Source: Sutterella megalosphaeroides (lineage in GTDB: Bacteria > Pseudomonadota > Gammaproteobacteria > Burkholderiales > Burkholderiaceae_F). From it: a DNA stretch of 64,000 nucleotides. Of the stretch, positions 55,214 to 64,000 are shown in pieces. The stretch's first letter is position 1; every line of letters starts with the position of its first letter. The position numbers were made by a program, and so were the translations under genes. The notes under the pieces are model-generated. The model searched no databases, was not told where the DNA came from, and saw nothing but the letters and a program-made list of their open reading frames with translations. The stretch lies in assembly GCF_003609995.1 (NCBI RefSeq), contig NZ_AP018786.1:1-64000 (forward strand), in the 5' to 3' direction.

Positions 55214-56655
55214 GCGCGCTCTCCCGCATCGGGCCCGATAGCGATCCCCTCTTCGGCTCGCTTCGAGAGCCGCTTGCCGAGTTCGACCCCCGGCTGATCG
55301 AAGGGGTTGATGCCGAAGAGCGTCCCGAGCATCGTCGTTTTGTGCTCGTACATCGCCATGAAGGCGCCGAGTCGGCGCGGCGTCACCGCGTCGATGACGA
55401 TCGCCGTCACCGCGTTGAAGTAGGGGCTCTCGGGGTCGCGCGTCACCAGCGCTTCGGTTTGCGCGCGGGCATTCGCCAAAAGGACGCGGTAGTGCTCCGC
55501 GTAGCGGTGTCCGGGCATCTCGCTCCAAACGATGTCGAGGCTCGTGCGGCCCGTCCCTTCGCGCAGCCACTGGTAGAAGCTGTGCTGGGCTTCGTTGCCG
55601 TTCGCGCCCCAAACGCCCTGCCCGGTATGACCTGCAATGGGCGTGCCGTCGGCCGCGTGGGACTTGCCGAGCGACTCCATTTCGAGCTGCTGCAACCACG
55701 GAACCATGACGCGCAGACGCTCGTCGTAAGGCAAAAGGCAGTGCGACGTGATTTCCAGGCGCGTCGCGTTCCAGTACGCGACGAGCGCAAGGAGTGCGGG
55801 GAGATTTTCTTCGAGCGGCGCCGAGAGCGAATGGCGGTCCATCTCGTTCGCGCCCCGCAGGAATTCCGAAAACGCTTCGGGCCCGAGCGCCACGGCGAGC
55901 GGCAGCCCGATCGAGCCCCAGACGGAAAAGCGTCCGCCCACCCAATCCCAAATCCGGAAGAAGTTTTCCTTCGGCAGGCACATGATGTCGGGCGCCTGCG
56001 GGTTGGCGGAAACCACCACCATGTGGCGCGCCCGGTCGGTGCCGACGATCCCGTTGTCGAGAAGCCACTGATCGACCGCCGCCGCGTTCACCTGCGTTTC
56101 GCGCGTCTTGAAGCTCTTCGACGAAACGACGACGAGGGTCGAGAGCGGATTGCATTCGGAGAGAATGCGCTCGAGCAAGACGCCGTCGACGCTCGACAAG
56201 AAGTGCAGACGAATGTCCGGGGTCGCCGGACGCAGCGCGTGCCAGACGGCTCGGGGCCCCATTTCGGAGCCGCCGATCCCGATATTGATGATGTCGGTCA
56301 CCCGGTCGCCGCGACAGCCGCGCCAACGCCCTTCGAGCACGAGCTGCGCGAAGCGCAGCATCCGCGTCCGCTCGGCGAGCACCTCGGCGTGACGGGGCGC
56401 GTCGGGCTCGAAGGCGCGAAGCGCCGCATGAAGCGCCGCCCGCCCCTCGGAGCGATTCACGACGTCGCCCGCCATCATGCGGGCGTGCGCCTCTTGAAGG
56501 CCGCGGTCGCGACCGAAGTCGAGGAGCCGTCGAAAATCGTCGGCGTTGAGTCGCTGCCGCGACACGTCGATGCGAATGCCGCAGGCCGTCGCATCGGTTC
56601 CCGTCTCGAGACAGTCGCGCAAAAAGGGCAGAAGCGCCGTGGAGGGCGTCGTCAT
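55210..56655 (-). CDS. pgi: Glucose-6-phosphate isomerase
   Basis: 481 aa, somewhat shorter than the roughly 550-aa E. coli enzyme. INIGIGGSEMGPRAVW (about 124-139), VVSSKSFKTRET (about 178-189), GVWGANGNEAQHSFYQ with catalytic Glu/His, and AMYEHKTTMLGTLFGINPFDQPGVELGK near the C-terminus (spread over about 438-465) are present. It interconverts glucose- and fructose-6-phosphate. It joins central carbon to the nucleotide-sugar genes around it and is coupled to waaC by an ATGA overlap. Confidence 0.96.
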   Translation of the reverse strand: MTTPSTALLPFLRDCLETGTDATACGIRIDVSRQRLNADDFRRLLDFGRDRGLQEAHARMMAGDVVNRSEGRAALHAALRAFEPDAPRHAEVLAERTRMLRFAQLVLEGRWRGCRGDRVTDIINIGIGGSEMGPRAVWHALRPATPDIRLHFLSSVDGVLLERILSECNPLSTLVVVSSKSFKTRETQVNAAAVDQWLLDNGIVGTDRARHMVVVSANPQAPDIMCLPKENFFRIWDWVGGRFSVWGSIGLPLAVALGPEAFSEFLRGANEMDRHSLSAPLEENLPALLALVAYWNATRLEITSHCLLPYDERLRVMVPWLQQLEMESLGKSHAADGTPIAGHTGQGVWGANGNEAQHSFYQWLREGTGRTSLDIVWSEMPGHRYAEHYRVLLANARAQTEALVTRDPESPYFNAVTAIVIDAVTPRRLGAFMAMYEHKTTMLGTLFGINPFDQPGVELGKRLSKRAEEGIAIGPDAGERA

Positions 56656-56667
56656 GACCGGCTCCTT

Positions 56668-58056
56668 TTATTCGGGAATGACCATTGAGGGGTCGACCGC
56701 CTTGAGAGCGGCCGCGAACGTACGGCGAATGCGCGCGAGCGCTTCGGGCGTGTCGCCTTCGAGACGCACCACGACGACGGGCGTCGTGTTCGAGGAGCGC
56801 GCGAGCGCGAAGCCGTCCTCCCACTCGACGCGCAGACCGTCGACGCGGATCACGTCCTTGGCGTCCGGGAACTGAGCTTCGTTGCGCAGGCGTTCGATGA
56901 AGCGCTTGTTTTCGCCTTCGGCCGTGGGGATCTGAAGTTCGGGCGTATTGACCGCGCTCGGCAAGTCCGAGAGCGTCTTCGAGGGGTCGTCGGAGCGCGA
57001 GAGGATTTCAAGGAGACGCAGCGCGGCGTAGAGGCCGTCGTCGAACCCGAACCAGCGCTCGTCGTTGAAGAAGATGTGGCCCGACATTTCACCCGCGAGC
57101 GGCGCGTTCGTCTGGCGGAGTTTTGCCTTGACGAGCGAGTGGCCCGTGGCGCTGATCGTGGGTTCGCCGCCCTTTTCGCGGATCACGTCGACGAGCTTGC
57201 GCGAGCACTTCACGTCGTAGACGATCTGAGCGCCCGGATGCTCGGCGAGCATGTCTTCGGCGAAAAGCATCATGAGGCGGTCGGGGAAGATCACTTCGCC
57301 CGTCTTGGTCACGACGCCGAGGCGGTCGCCGTCGCCGTCCGTGGCAAAGCCGTAATCGGCCCCGGTCGCGCGCACCGCTTCGATGAGGTCCGCGAGGTTG
57401 GCGGGCTTCGAAGGATCGGGATGGTGGTTCGGAAAGGTCCCGTCGACGTCGGCAAAAAGCGGCACGAAGTCGACCTTGTCGCCGAGCGCCCCCATGAGGC
57501 GGCACATCGCGGGCCCCGCGATGCCGTTGCCCGCGTCGCCCGCGACCTTCAGACGGCGCTTGAGCTTGAGGCCGCGCGTCGCACGCTCGACGTACTCGTC
57601 CAAAACGTCGACGCGGGTGATCGTGCCCGGTTTGTCGGTCTTCACCCAGTCTTCCGTCATGATGCGCTCGCGGATCATCTGGATGTCGTCCGAGCAGAGC
57701 GTCACGTCGTCGACGAGCATCTTGAGCCCGTTGTATTCGGGAGGATTGTGCGACCCCGTCACGGCCACCCCGGAGCGGGTCTTCAGAAATTTCGTCGCGA
57801 AGTAGAGAACGGGCGTGGGCACGGTACCGATGTCGACGACGTCGACACCCGTCGAAACGATCCCTTCCATCAGAGCCTTTTGCAGGCGTTCGCCCGTGAG
57901 TCGTCCGTCGCGGCCGACCGCAAACGTTCGATTGCCGGCTTCGAGCGCCATCGTGCCGAGCACGCGGCCGACGGCCCGGCACGCCTCTTCGGTGAGCGTC
58001 TTGTCGACGATGCCGCGGATGTCGTAAGCCTTGAAAATCGATCCATCGACCTGCAT
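56668..58056 (-). CDS. Phosphomannomutase / phosphoglucomutase
   Basis: 462 aa alpha-phosphohexomutase of the AlgC type. Active-site phosphoserine in VTGSHNPPEYNG (about 100-110), metal loop ATDGDGDRLG (about 238-247), sugar-binding GEMSGHIFFND (about 324-334) and phosphate-binding RSSNTTP near the C-terminus. It can feed mannose-1-P or glucose-1-P to nucleotide-sugar synthesis; galU is nearby. Upstream of pgi with 12 bp between. Confidence 0.93.
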   Translation of the reverse strand: MQVDGSIFKAYDIRGIVDKTLTEEACRAVGRVLGTMALEAGNRTFAVGRDGRLTGERLQKALMEGIVSTGVDVVDIGTVPTPVLYFATKFLKTRSGVAVTGSHNPPEYNGLKMLVDDVTLCSDDIQMIRERIMTEDWVKTDKPGTITRVDVLDEYVERATRGLKLKRRLKVAGDAGNGIAGPAMCRLMGALGDKVDFVPLFADVDGTFPNHHPDPSKPANLADLIEAVRATGADYGFATDGDGDRLGVVTKTGEVIFPDRLMMLFAEDMLAEHPGAQIVYDVKCSRKLVDVIREKGGEPTISATGHSLVKAKLRQTNAPLAGEMSGHIFFNDERWFGFDDGLYAALRLLEILSRSDDPSKTLSDLPSAVNTPELQIPTAEGENKRFIERLRNEAQFPDAKDVIRVDGLRVEWEDGFALARSSNTTPVVVVRLEGDTPEALARIRRTFAAALKAVDPSMVIPE

Positions 58057-58185
58057 GTCTGTTCCTTATCTCGTTCTGTTGATAGGGCCCCCGAAGGGCC
58101 AATCTTGTTATTTTACCGAGAGCGGGCTTTGCGGACCCCGCAGCCCCCGCGTTCTCGCCGCGAATCGCCCCGCCGTACGGCCCCT

Positions 58186-58194
58186 TGGTAAAAT
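58186..58194 (+). promoter_or_regulatory. Extended -10 promoter for the heptose operon
   Basis: TGG-TAAAAT (58186-58194), an extended -10, lies 49 bp upstream of the hldA ATG. No good -35. Confidence 0.5.
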
Positions 58195-58242
58195 CGAGGC
58201 CGACATTTCCGGATCCGCCCGGATCCCGCATTCGACAGACAT

Positions 58243-59166
58243 ATGAACAAAGAAACGCTTCAGAAGGCCCGCATTCTCGTCACGGGCGACGCCATGCTCG
58301 ACCGGTACTGGTTCGGCGACGCCGAGCGCATTTCGCCCGAAGCGCCCGTGCCCGTCGTGCGCGTCGTGCGCACCGAAGAGCGACTCGGCGGCGCGGCCAA
58401 CGTGGCCCGCAACATCGCCCGAATCGGGGCGACCTCGACCTTGTTGTCGGTGGTCGGCCGCGACGAAGCGGGCCTGACGATCGAGTCCCTGCTCAAGGAT
58501 GAAGGGATCAATCCCAAGCTCGAATTCGACCCGACCCTGCGCACGACCGTCAAGCTGCGCATCGTCGCGCGTCAGCAGCAGATGGTGCGCTGCGACTTCG
58601 AGGCCGAACCCGCGAAGGAGGCGCTCCTCGCGCATCTCGGTCTTTTCGAAACCCTGCTCGGCGAGACCGACGCGCTCGTTCTCTCCGACTACGGCAAGGG
58701 CGGCCTCTCGCACATCCGCGCCATGATCGAGGCCGCTCGCAAGCGCTCGATCCCCATCCTCGTCGACCCCAAGGGGTCGAACTACGACCGCTATGCGGGC
58801 GCGACCGTCATCACGCCGAACCGCGCCGAACTTCGCCAGGTCGTGGGCGACTGGTCGAGCGAATCGGACCTGACGGTCAAAGCGCAGGGGCTGCGCGAAG
58901 CACTCGACCTCTCGTACCTCCTTCTCACACGCTCCGAAGAGGGGATGACGCTCTACCACGAGGACGGGCAGTTCACCATTCCGGCGCAGGCCCGCGAAGT
59001 CTTCGACGTCTCGGGAGCGGGCGACACGGTGATCGGCGTTCTCGCGGCGATGCTCGCCACGGGTACGAGCATCGAGCAGGCCGTGACCATCGCCAACCGC
59101 GCGGGTGGTATCGTGGTTGGCAAACTCGGCACCGCCGCCGTGACGTACGACGAGCTCTTTCATTGA
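58243..59166 (+). CDS. hldA: D-glycero-beta-D-manno-heptose-7-phosphate kinase (HldA / RfaE domain I)
   Basis: 307 aa PfkB-family kinase. ARILVTGDAMLDRYWFGDAERISPE (about 9-33) and the PfkB signature DVSGAGDTVIGVLAA (about 250-264) are clear. It makes heptose-1,7-bisphosphate for ADP-heptose. In E. coli this domain is fused to the adenylyltransferase; here the latter is a separate gene (60836-61330). Confidence 0.95.
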   Translation: MNKETLQKARILVTGDAMLDRYWFGDAERISPEAPVPVVRVVRTEERLGGAANVARNIARIGATSTLLSVVGRDEAGLTIESLLKDEGINPKLEFDPTLRTTVKLRIVARQQQMVRCDFEAEPAKEALLAHLGLFETLLGETDALVLSDYGKGGLSHIRAMIEAARKRSIPILVDPKGSNYDRYAGATVITPNRAELRQVVGDWSSESDLTVKAQGLREALDLSYLLLTRSEEGMTLYHEDGQFTIPAQAREVFDVSGAGDTVIGVLAAMLATGTSIEQAVTIANRAGGIVVGKLGTAAVTYDELFH

Positions 59167-59247
59167 CGCTTCGGCACGTCCGACTTCTCCGAATTTTTCT
59201 CAGGCCGTGCGCTCGGGCGACCGGCCGCTTTTCCTAAAGGTTTCTCC

Positions 59248-60258
59248 ATGAGCATTCTCGTGACCGGCGCGGCCGGCTTCATCGGCTGCAACAATGTTCT
59301 CGCCCTCAACGCTCGGGGCGTCACCGACGTGATCGCCGTCGACAACCTCGAGAAGAGCGAAAAGTTCCTCAATCTCGCCAAGTGCCGCATTTCGGACTAC
59401 TTCGACAAGCGGGACTTCATCGCGCGCGTTCGCGCCGGGACCGCTCCGAAGCCCGAAGCGATCTTCCATCAGGGGGCCTGCTCCGACACGATGGAACAGG
59501 ACGGCGTCTACATGATGGAGAACAACTACCGCTACACGCTCGACCTCTTCCGTTGGGCGCAGGAGCTGCGCATCCCCTTCATCTACGCCTCCTCGGCCGC
59601 CACGTACGGCGCGCACACCGAATTCGTCGAAGACGTCCGCTACGAAGGGCCCCTCAACGTCTACGGCTACTCGAAGTACCTCTTCGACCAGGTGCTGCGC
59701 CGCGAAATGGACTACCTGCGCAGCCCTGTCATCGGGCTTCGCTACTTCAACGTGTACGGCCCGCACGAGCAGCACAAGGGCCGCATGGCGAGCGTCGCCT
59801 ACCACCAGTACTTCCAGTACCGCCGCACGGGCAAGGTGAAGCTATTCGAAGGCTGCCTCGGCTACGCCAACGGCGCCCAGCTGCGCGACTTCGTCTACAT
59901 CGACGACGTCGTGAACGTGCTCATGCACTTCCTCGATAAGCCCGTCTCCGGCATCTACAACTGCGGCACCGGCCGCGCCCAGCCCTTCAACGACGTGGCG
60001 CTTTCCGTGGTCAATTCGCTTCGCGAAGCCGCCGGGAAGTCCGTGTTCACCCTCGAAGAGGCCGTGGCCGCGGGCGAAATCGAGTACATCCCCTTCCCCG
60101 AAGCGCTCAAAGGCAAGTACCAGGCCTACACCCAGGCCGACCTCACGAAGCTGCGCGCCGCGGGTTGCGACGTGGCCTTCCGCTCGGTGGAGGAAGGCAC
60201 GCGCGACTACATGCACGAGCTTCTCAAGGCGTACCCGCACGTCGAGGCCGACAAGTGA
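59248..60258 (+). CDS. hldD: ADP-L-glycero-D-manno-heptose-6-epimerase
   Basis: 336 aa SDR-fold epimerase, the last step to ADP-L,D-heptose. Nucleotide loop LVTGAAGFIGCNN (about 4-16), catalytic YGYSKYLFD (YxxxK, about 139-147), HQGACSDTMEQDG and RYFNVYGPHEQHKGRMAS are family hallmarks. Its stop overlaps the GTG start of gmhB. Confidence 0.97.
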   Translation: MSILVTGAAGFIGCNNVLALNARGVTDVIAVDNLEKSEKFLNLAKCRISDYFDKRDFIARVRAGTAPKPEAIFHQGACSDTMEQDGVYMMENNYRYTLDLFRWAQELRIPFIYASSAATYGAHTEFVEDVRYEGPLNVYGYSKYLFDQVLRREMDYLRSPVIGLRYFNVYGPHEQHKGRMASVAYHQYFQYRRTGKVKLFEGCLGYANGAQLRDFVYIDDVVNVLMHFLDKPVSGIYNCGTGRAQPFNDVALSVVNSLREAAGKSVFTLEEAVAAGEIEYIPFPEALKGKYQAYTQADLTKLRAAGCDVAFRSVEEGTRDYMHELLKAYPHVEADK

Positions 60259-60839
60259 GTTCGCCCCGGAAACGAGCCGCGTTTCTCGATCGCGACGGCG
60301 TGATCAACGTCGATCATGCGTACGTGCACGAAATCGAGAACTTCGACTGGGTTCCGGGCGTCCTCGAAGCCGCGCGCCGTCTGCACGACGCGGGCTTCGA
60401 GCTCGTCGTCGTCACCAATCAGTCGGGCATCGGCCGCGGCTACTACACCGAGGCCGATTTCGAGAAGCTCACCGCGTGGATGAAGACGCGCTTTGCCGAG
60501 GCGGGCGCGCCGCTTGCGGGGGTGTATTTCTGCCCGCACCATCCGGAGAAGGCCCTCCCCGCCTATCGCACGGACTGCGGATGCCGCAAACCCGAACCCG
60601 GGATGCTTCTCAAGGCCGTCGAAGAGCTCGGGCTCGATCCCGAGCGCTCCGTCATGTTCGGCGACAAGCCGGGCGACTGCACGGCGGGGCGTCGCGCAGG
60701 TCTCCCGGAACGCGTTCTCCTCGGCACGGACGGCCTCGGCCGACCCGAACCTTCGGAGGATGCGACCGCCGCATTCGCGAGCCTGGCCGAGGCCGTCGCT
60801 TCGCCCTGGTTCGAGCGCTTCGTTGAGGATTTTTCATGA
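60255..60839 (+). CDS. gmhB: D-glycero-beta-D-manno-heptose 1,7-bisphosphate 7-phosphatase
   Basis: 194 aa HAD-family phosphatase. Nucleophile motif FLDRDGVIN (about 10-18), VVVTNQSGIGRGYY, zinc-binding CPHHPEKAL...CGCRKP (about 92-113) and MFGDKPGDCTAG. The GTG start overlaps hldD in GTGA; an ATG further up has the wrong N-terminus. Ends with an ATGA overlap to hldC. Confidence 0.95.
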   Translation: MSSPRKRAAFLDRDGVINVDHAYVHEIENFDWVPGVLEAARRLHDAGFELVVVTNQSGIGRGYYTEADFEKLTAWMKTRFAEAGAPLAGVYFCPHHPEKALPAYRTDCGCRKPEPGMLLKAVEELGLDPERSVMFGDKPGDCTAGRRAGLPERVLLGTDGLGRPEPSEDATAAFASLAEAVASPWFERFVEDFS

Positions 60840-61330
60840 GCCAGCGTCTTCCCGCTCCGACCTTTGAAACCAAGATCTGCGACATGAGCGAGCTTGCCGC
60901 CCGTGCCGCGGCCCTGCCGCACCCCGTCGTGATGACGAACGGCGTCTTCGACATCCTGCACCGCGGGCACGTCACCTACCTCGCGCAGGCCCGCAGTCTC
61001 GGCGCGAGCCTCGTGGTGGCCGTCAACAGCGACGCATCCGTCAAGATGCTCGGCAAGGGAGACGATCGCCCGATCAACACCGAGGCCGACCGCGCCGCCG
61101 TTCTCGCCGCGCTCGAATCGGTCGATCTCGTCGTGGTGTTTCCCGACAAGGTGCCCCTGAAGGCCGTGGAACTCGCCCGCCCCGACATCTACGTGAAGGG
61201 GGGCGACTACAACGTCGAGGATCTGCCCGAGGCGAAGCTTGCCGCCACGTGGGGCGCCAAGACCGTCACCGTGTCGTTCGAGCACGAGCGCTCCACGACG
61301 GCGCTCCTTAAAAAAGTGCGCGGCCTCTGA
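60836..61330 (+). CDS. hldC: D-glycero-beta-D-manno-heptose 1-phosphate adenylyltransferase (HldC / RfaE domain II)
   Basis: 164 aa nucleotidyltransferase with the HxGH motif in NGVFDILHRGHVTYLAQA (about 35-52) and KGGDYNVEDLPE. It activates heptose-1-P with ATP. Last gene of hldA-hldD-gmhB-hldC. Only gmhA (sedoheptulose-7-P isomerase) of the pathway is not in the window. Confidence 0.95.
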   Translation: MSQRLPAPTFETKICDMSELAARAAALPHPVVMTNGVFDILHRGHVTYLAQARSLGASLVVAVNSDASVKMLGKGDDRPINTEADRAAVLAALESVDLVVVFPDKVPLKAVELARPDIYVKGGDYNVEDLPEAKLAATWGAKTVTVSFEHERSTTALLKKVRGL

Positions 61331-61380
61331 GGCAGCGCTCGGGAGGCGCTCTCGGGCGCCCGCACGGACGCCCGGAGCCA

Positions 61381-61412
61381 AAACGGGGACGCTTGCGCGT
61401 CCCCGTTTTTTT
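61381..61412. terminator. Bidirectional terminator between hldC and galU
   Basis: Stem AAACGGGGACGC / GCGTCCCCGTTT with loop TTGC; T-run on the plus side and A-run on the other. Confidence 0.92.
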
Positions 61413-61430
61413 ATCGAAATCGCCCGTCGA

Positions 61431-62270
61431 TCAGTTGATCTTGAAGCCGCGCTTGCGCGCGAAGTGCACGGTGGCGTCGAGGAACCCCTGCTTGCTGCCG
61501 CAGTCAAATCGCGTGCCTTCGTAGCGGTGCGCGTAGGTGGGCACCTTCGCGAGCGACGCGGCGATGCCGTCGGTCAACTGGATTTCCCCGCCCACGCCCG
61601 CTTCCTGGCGCGCGAGGTAGTCGAAAATTTCGGGCTCGAACACGTAGCGGCCGATCACCGCGAGACGAGACGGGGCCACGGACGGATCGGGCTTTTCCAC
61701 GATGCCGCGCATCTGCGAGGTGGTCTGACGCGCGTCGTCCACGCTCACGATGCCGTACTTCTTCGTGTCTTCGGGCGCGACGTCCTGAACGGCCACGACC
61801 GAGCCGCCGCCCGCACGGCGACGCGCTTCGACGAGCTGACCGACGGTCGAACTCTTGCCGTCGATCAGGTCGTCGGCGAGCATCACGGCAAAGGGTTCGT
61901 TGCCGACCACGGGGCGGGCGCAGAGCACCGCGTGCCCGAGACCGAGCGCCATCGGCTGACGGATGTAAATGCAGTTGACGCCCGGGGGAACGATGCCGCG
62001 AACGATTTCAAGCAGCTCGTCCTTGCCCTTCGAGGCGAGATCGTGTTCGAGTTCGGGGTGGCAGTCGAAGTGGTCTTCGATCGCGCGCTTGTTGCGCCCC
62101 GTAACGAAGATCATTTCCGTGATGCCGGCAGCCGCGGCCTCTTCCACCGCGTACTGAATGAGCGGCTTGTCGACGACGGGAAGCATCTCCTTCGGCATGG
62201 CCTTCGTGGCCGGCAGGAACCGGGTGCCGAGACCGTTGACGGGGAAGACGACTTTACGAACGGGAAGCAT
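61431..62270 (-). CDS. galU: UTP-glucose-1-phosphate uridylyltransferase
   Basis: 279 aa. Makes UDP-glucose. N-terminus [34 protein letters not shown] spans about residues 6-39; the usual Ala in the loop is Asn here (PVNGLGTR). [18 protein letters not shown] and GEIQLTDGI are also typical. Convergent with the heptose operon and divergent from apaH. Confidence 0.96.
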   Translation of the reverse strand: MLPVRKVVFPVNGLGTRFLPATKAMPKEMLPVVDKPLIQYAVEEAAAAGITEMIFVTGRNKRAIEDHFDCHPELEHDLASKGKDELLEIVRGIVPPGVNCIYIRQPMALGLGHAVLCARPVVGNEPFAVMLADDLIDGKSSTVGQLVEARRRAGGGSVVAVQDVAPEDTKKYGIVSVDDARQTTSQMRGIVEKPDPSVAPSRLAVIGRYVFEPEIFDYLARQEAGVGGEIQLTDGIAASLAKVPTYAHRYEGTRFDCGSKQGFLDATVHFARKRGFKIN

Positions 62271-62394
62271 GAAGAAACCTCTTGGCGGTTGAACGATCGG
62301 ACGCCGGGCTTCCGACTAGAATTTGGGACCATTGCCCGGCGAGCGCAGGAAGCTTAACGCGCGCCGTCCGTTCACCGCAACCGGCCTCCTTCAT

Positions 62395-63246
62395 ATGAAT
62401 CAAGATTCCGTTTATGCCATCGGCGACATTCAAGGTTGTCTCGAAAGTCTCCAAGGCCTGCTCGAGCAACTCCCCGCCGACGCGCCCCTTCTTTTCGTCG
62501 GCGACCTGGTGAACCGCGGACCCGAATCGCTCGCCACGTTGCGCTTCATCAAGTCGCTCGGCTCGCGCGTTGCGGTCACGCTCGGCAACCACGACCTGCA
62601 CCTGCTTGCCTGCGCGGCGGGCGCGGGACGGGTTCACAAAAAGGACACGATCGGCGAAATTCTGGAGGCTCCCGACTGCGAGGAGCTCGTCGAGTGGTTG
62701 CGCCGACAGCCGCTTCTCATCGAGCGTTGCGGCACGGTCTTCGCGCATGCGGGGCTCAACCCCAACTGGACGCTCGACGAAGCGCGGGCTCTTGCCGCCG
62801 AAGCGCACGAGGCCCTCTCCGGGGACAACTGGAAGACGTGGTTGCAGGGCATGTACGGCAACACCGACTGGACGGGCGAACTCACGGGGCCGGCGCGCAT
62901 GCGGGCGATTCTCAACGCCTTTACGCGCATGCGCTTCGTCGATCGGACGACGGGCGAACTTGACTTCGAACAGAAAGAAGACATCGGCTCCGCGCCCGCA
63001 CACCTCGTGCCGTGGTTCGAGTTCGAGGGACGGCGAGAGCGCGACGTGACCGTCTGCTTCGGACACTGGTCGATGCTGGGGCTCATCAATCGCCCCGACG
63101 TCGTCGCGATCGATACGGGGTGCCTCTGGGGCGGACGCCTCACGGCCGTCCGCTTCCCGGATCGACGGTTCTTCGAAGAGCCCTGCCCCTGTTGGGCGGA
63201 TCCGTTTACCTTCAAGAAGAAGAAAACGGGGAAGCACGCGTCGTAA
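62395..63246 (+). CDS. apaH: Symmetrical bis(5'-nucleosyl)-tetraphosphatase ApaH
   Basis: 283 aa metallophosphatase that cleaves Ap4A to two ADP and also affects RNA 5'-end caps. YAIGDIQGCLESL (about 7-19), FVGDLVNRGPES (about 34-45), LGNHDLHLLA (about 62-71) and VCFGHWSMLGL mark the metal sites. ATG 62395 matches the family start. It is an independent gene rather than next to rsmA as in E. coli. Confidence 0.96.
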   Translation: MNQDSVYAIGDIQGCLESLQGLLEQLPADAPLLFVGDLVNRGPESLATLRFIKSLGSRVAVTLGNHDLHLLACAAGAGRVHKKDTIGEILEAPDCEELVEWLRRQPLLIERCGTVFAHAGLNPNWTLDEARALAAEAHEALSGDNWKTWLQGMYGNTDWTGELTGPARMRAILNAFTRMRFVDRTTGELDFEQKEDIGSAPAHLVPWFEFEGRRERDVTVCFGHWSMLGLINRPDVVAIDTGCLWGGRLTAVRFPDRRFFEEPCPCWADPFTFKKKKTGKHAS

Positions 63247-63277
63247 GTCGTGAGGCCCCGGCCGGGGCCCTCGGGCC

Positions 63278-64000
63278 TCAGGCCTCCGTTCGGCTTGCCG
63301 TCGCCGCTTCGATGCGCGCGCGGCGCTGAGCTTCCTTTTCCGCCGTGGCGTCGGGCACGCCGAGCGCCTCCGCCATGCGGGCCGAAGCGAGAGCACACAG
63401 TTCGTGCCGCTCGCGGCCCGCGCTCGGAATCGGATCGAGCACGGTGACTTCGACGCCGAGCCCCGGGGTCGAAACGATGCGGCGCAACACCGTAAAGAGC
63501 GACTCGTGCGCGTAGGAAGCGACGGTCGTCGTTTCGCCCTTCAGCGTGTAGCGCAGCGCCACGGGCAGAATCTCGGCTTCGGCCATCGGCCCCGCCGTAA
63601 AGAGGTTCGCGTAAAAGGGCAGAAGTCGGTCGCCCTTCCCCGTCGTTCCTTCGGGGAAAAAGAGCACGTTCTCGCCCTTTTTCATCGTGGAACTCATGAG
63701 TTCGGCCACCTCAAGCACGGCCCGACGGCGCGAGCGGTCGATGAAAAGCGTCCCCACGCCGCGGGTGATCATCCCGAAAACGGGCCAGGAAGCAATTTCC
63801 TTTTTCGCCACGAAGCGCGAGGGCAGTACGGCGTCGAGCACGAAGATGTCGAGAAAGGACACGTGATTCGCACAGACCATATAGCCCGTGCCGCCCGAAT
63901 GAATGCCCGTCTCGCGGGCGCCCTCGTCGGGGACCCGGCCTTTGACCGTCATGCGCACGCCGCAAATTGCGGGAACCCAACCCGCGAGGCGGTGAATCCA
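63278..64000 (-). CDS. Lysophospholipid acyltransferase (PlsC-like), 5' end cut by window
   Basis: The frame is open from the stop at 63278 to the right edge (241 codons). NHVSFLD (HX4D catalytic motif), FPEGTT and PVALRYTL are visible. Residues before the HX4D reach the edge as WIHRLAGWVPAICGV, so the true start lies outside; the GTG/ATG near 63958 would drop conserved N-terminal sequence. Together with the protein at 42625-43371 it gives two PlsC-type enzymes in the window. Substrate (lysophosphatidate or an ornithine-lipid-like precursor) cannot be told. Confidence 0.85.
   Translation of the reverse strand, partial: WIHRLAGWVPAICGVRMTVKGRVPDEGARETGIHSGGTGYMVCANHVSFLDIFVLDAVLPSRFVAKKEIASWPVFGMITRGVGTLFIDRSRRRAVLEVAELMSSTMKKGENVLFFPEGTTGKGDRLLPFYANLFTAGPMAEAEILPVALRYTLKGETTTVASYAHESLFTVLRRIVSTPGLGVEVTVLDPIPSAGRERHELCALASARMAEALGVPDATAEKEAQRRARIEAATASRTEA

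Overview
The window is about 64 kb of high-GC chromosomal DNA from a Gram-negative bacterium. Gene content points to a betaproteobacterium of the order Burkholderiales, and a Sutterella-like gut lineage is my best inference. The evidence is LPS heptose/Kdo assembly, LptD-SurA, Tol-Pal, an amgK-murU-dusB-fis-purH string and a miaB-phoH-ybeY-corC-lnt string. No rRNA, CRISPR array or prophage is visible. Almost all of the window is conserved housekeeping DNA. The clear accessory element is at the left edge.

Left edge (1-1550): on the minus strand lies an almost complete iscB gene (RNA-guided nuclease, RuvC split by HNH). Directly upstream is a strongly structured non-coding stretch that I read as its omega RNA. 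The element starts about 40 bp beyond the recA terminator, where recX often sits in relatives. No tnpA is visible, but the element runs off the window.

1585-18770: recA has an unusual AT-rich, dyad-rich leader. It is followed by three tRNA-Lys genes, metNI (methionine import), trmB, uppP, a UPF0149/SEC-C protein, an mnmC-like oxidoreductase with an odd N-terminus, ettA, a small kinase-fold protein, a conserved hypothetical, two universal stress proteins, tcdA, an orphan LuxR-type response regulator, moaC and a BepA-like M48 protease.

18900-32010: a ferredoxin/flavodoxin-NADP reductase, apbC (Mrp), metG, a SulP transporter, metQ (the binding lipoprotein for metNI, 20 kb away from it), scpA, malic enzyme, and a tolB-pal-cpoB block without tolQRA beside it.

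32300-52050: a minus-strand operon amgK-murU-dusB-fis-purH (peptidoglycan recycling, tRNA dihydrouridine, nucleoid protein, purines). Divergent from it are lptD-surA and rsmA. Then come a YgjP-type metallopeptidase overlapping plsC, glyQ-glyS, and the miaB-phoH-ybeY-corC-lnt string. A tRNA-Met with its own promoter and terminator follows.

52100-64000: an envelope-sugar region. Minus strand: pmm/pgm, pgi, waaC, waaA and thiD, with overlapping ends. Plus strand: hldA, hldD, gmhB and hldC, which make ADP-heptose for WaaC. Then galU, apaH and a second PlsC-type acyltransferase cut by the window end.
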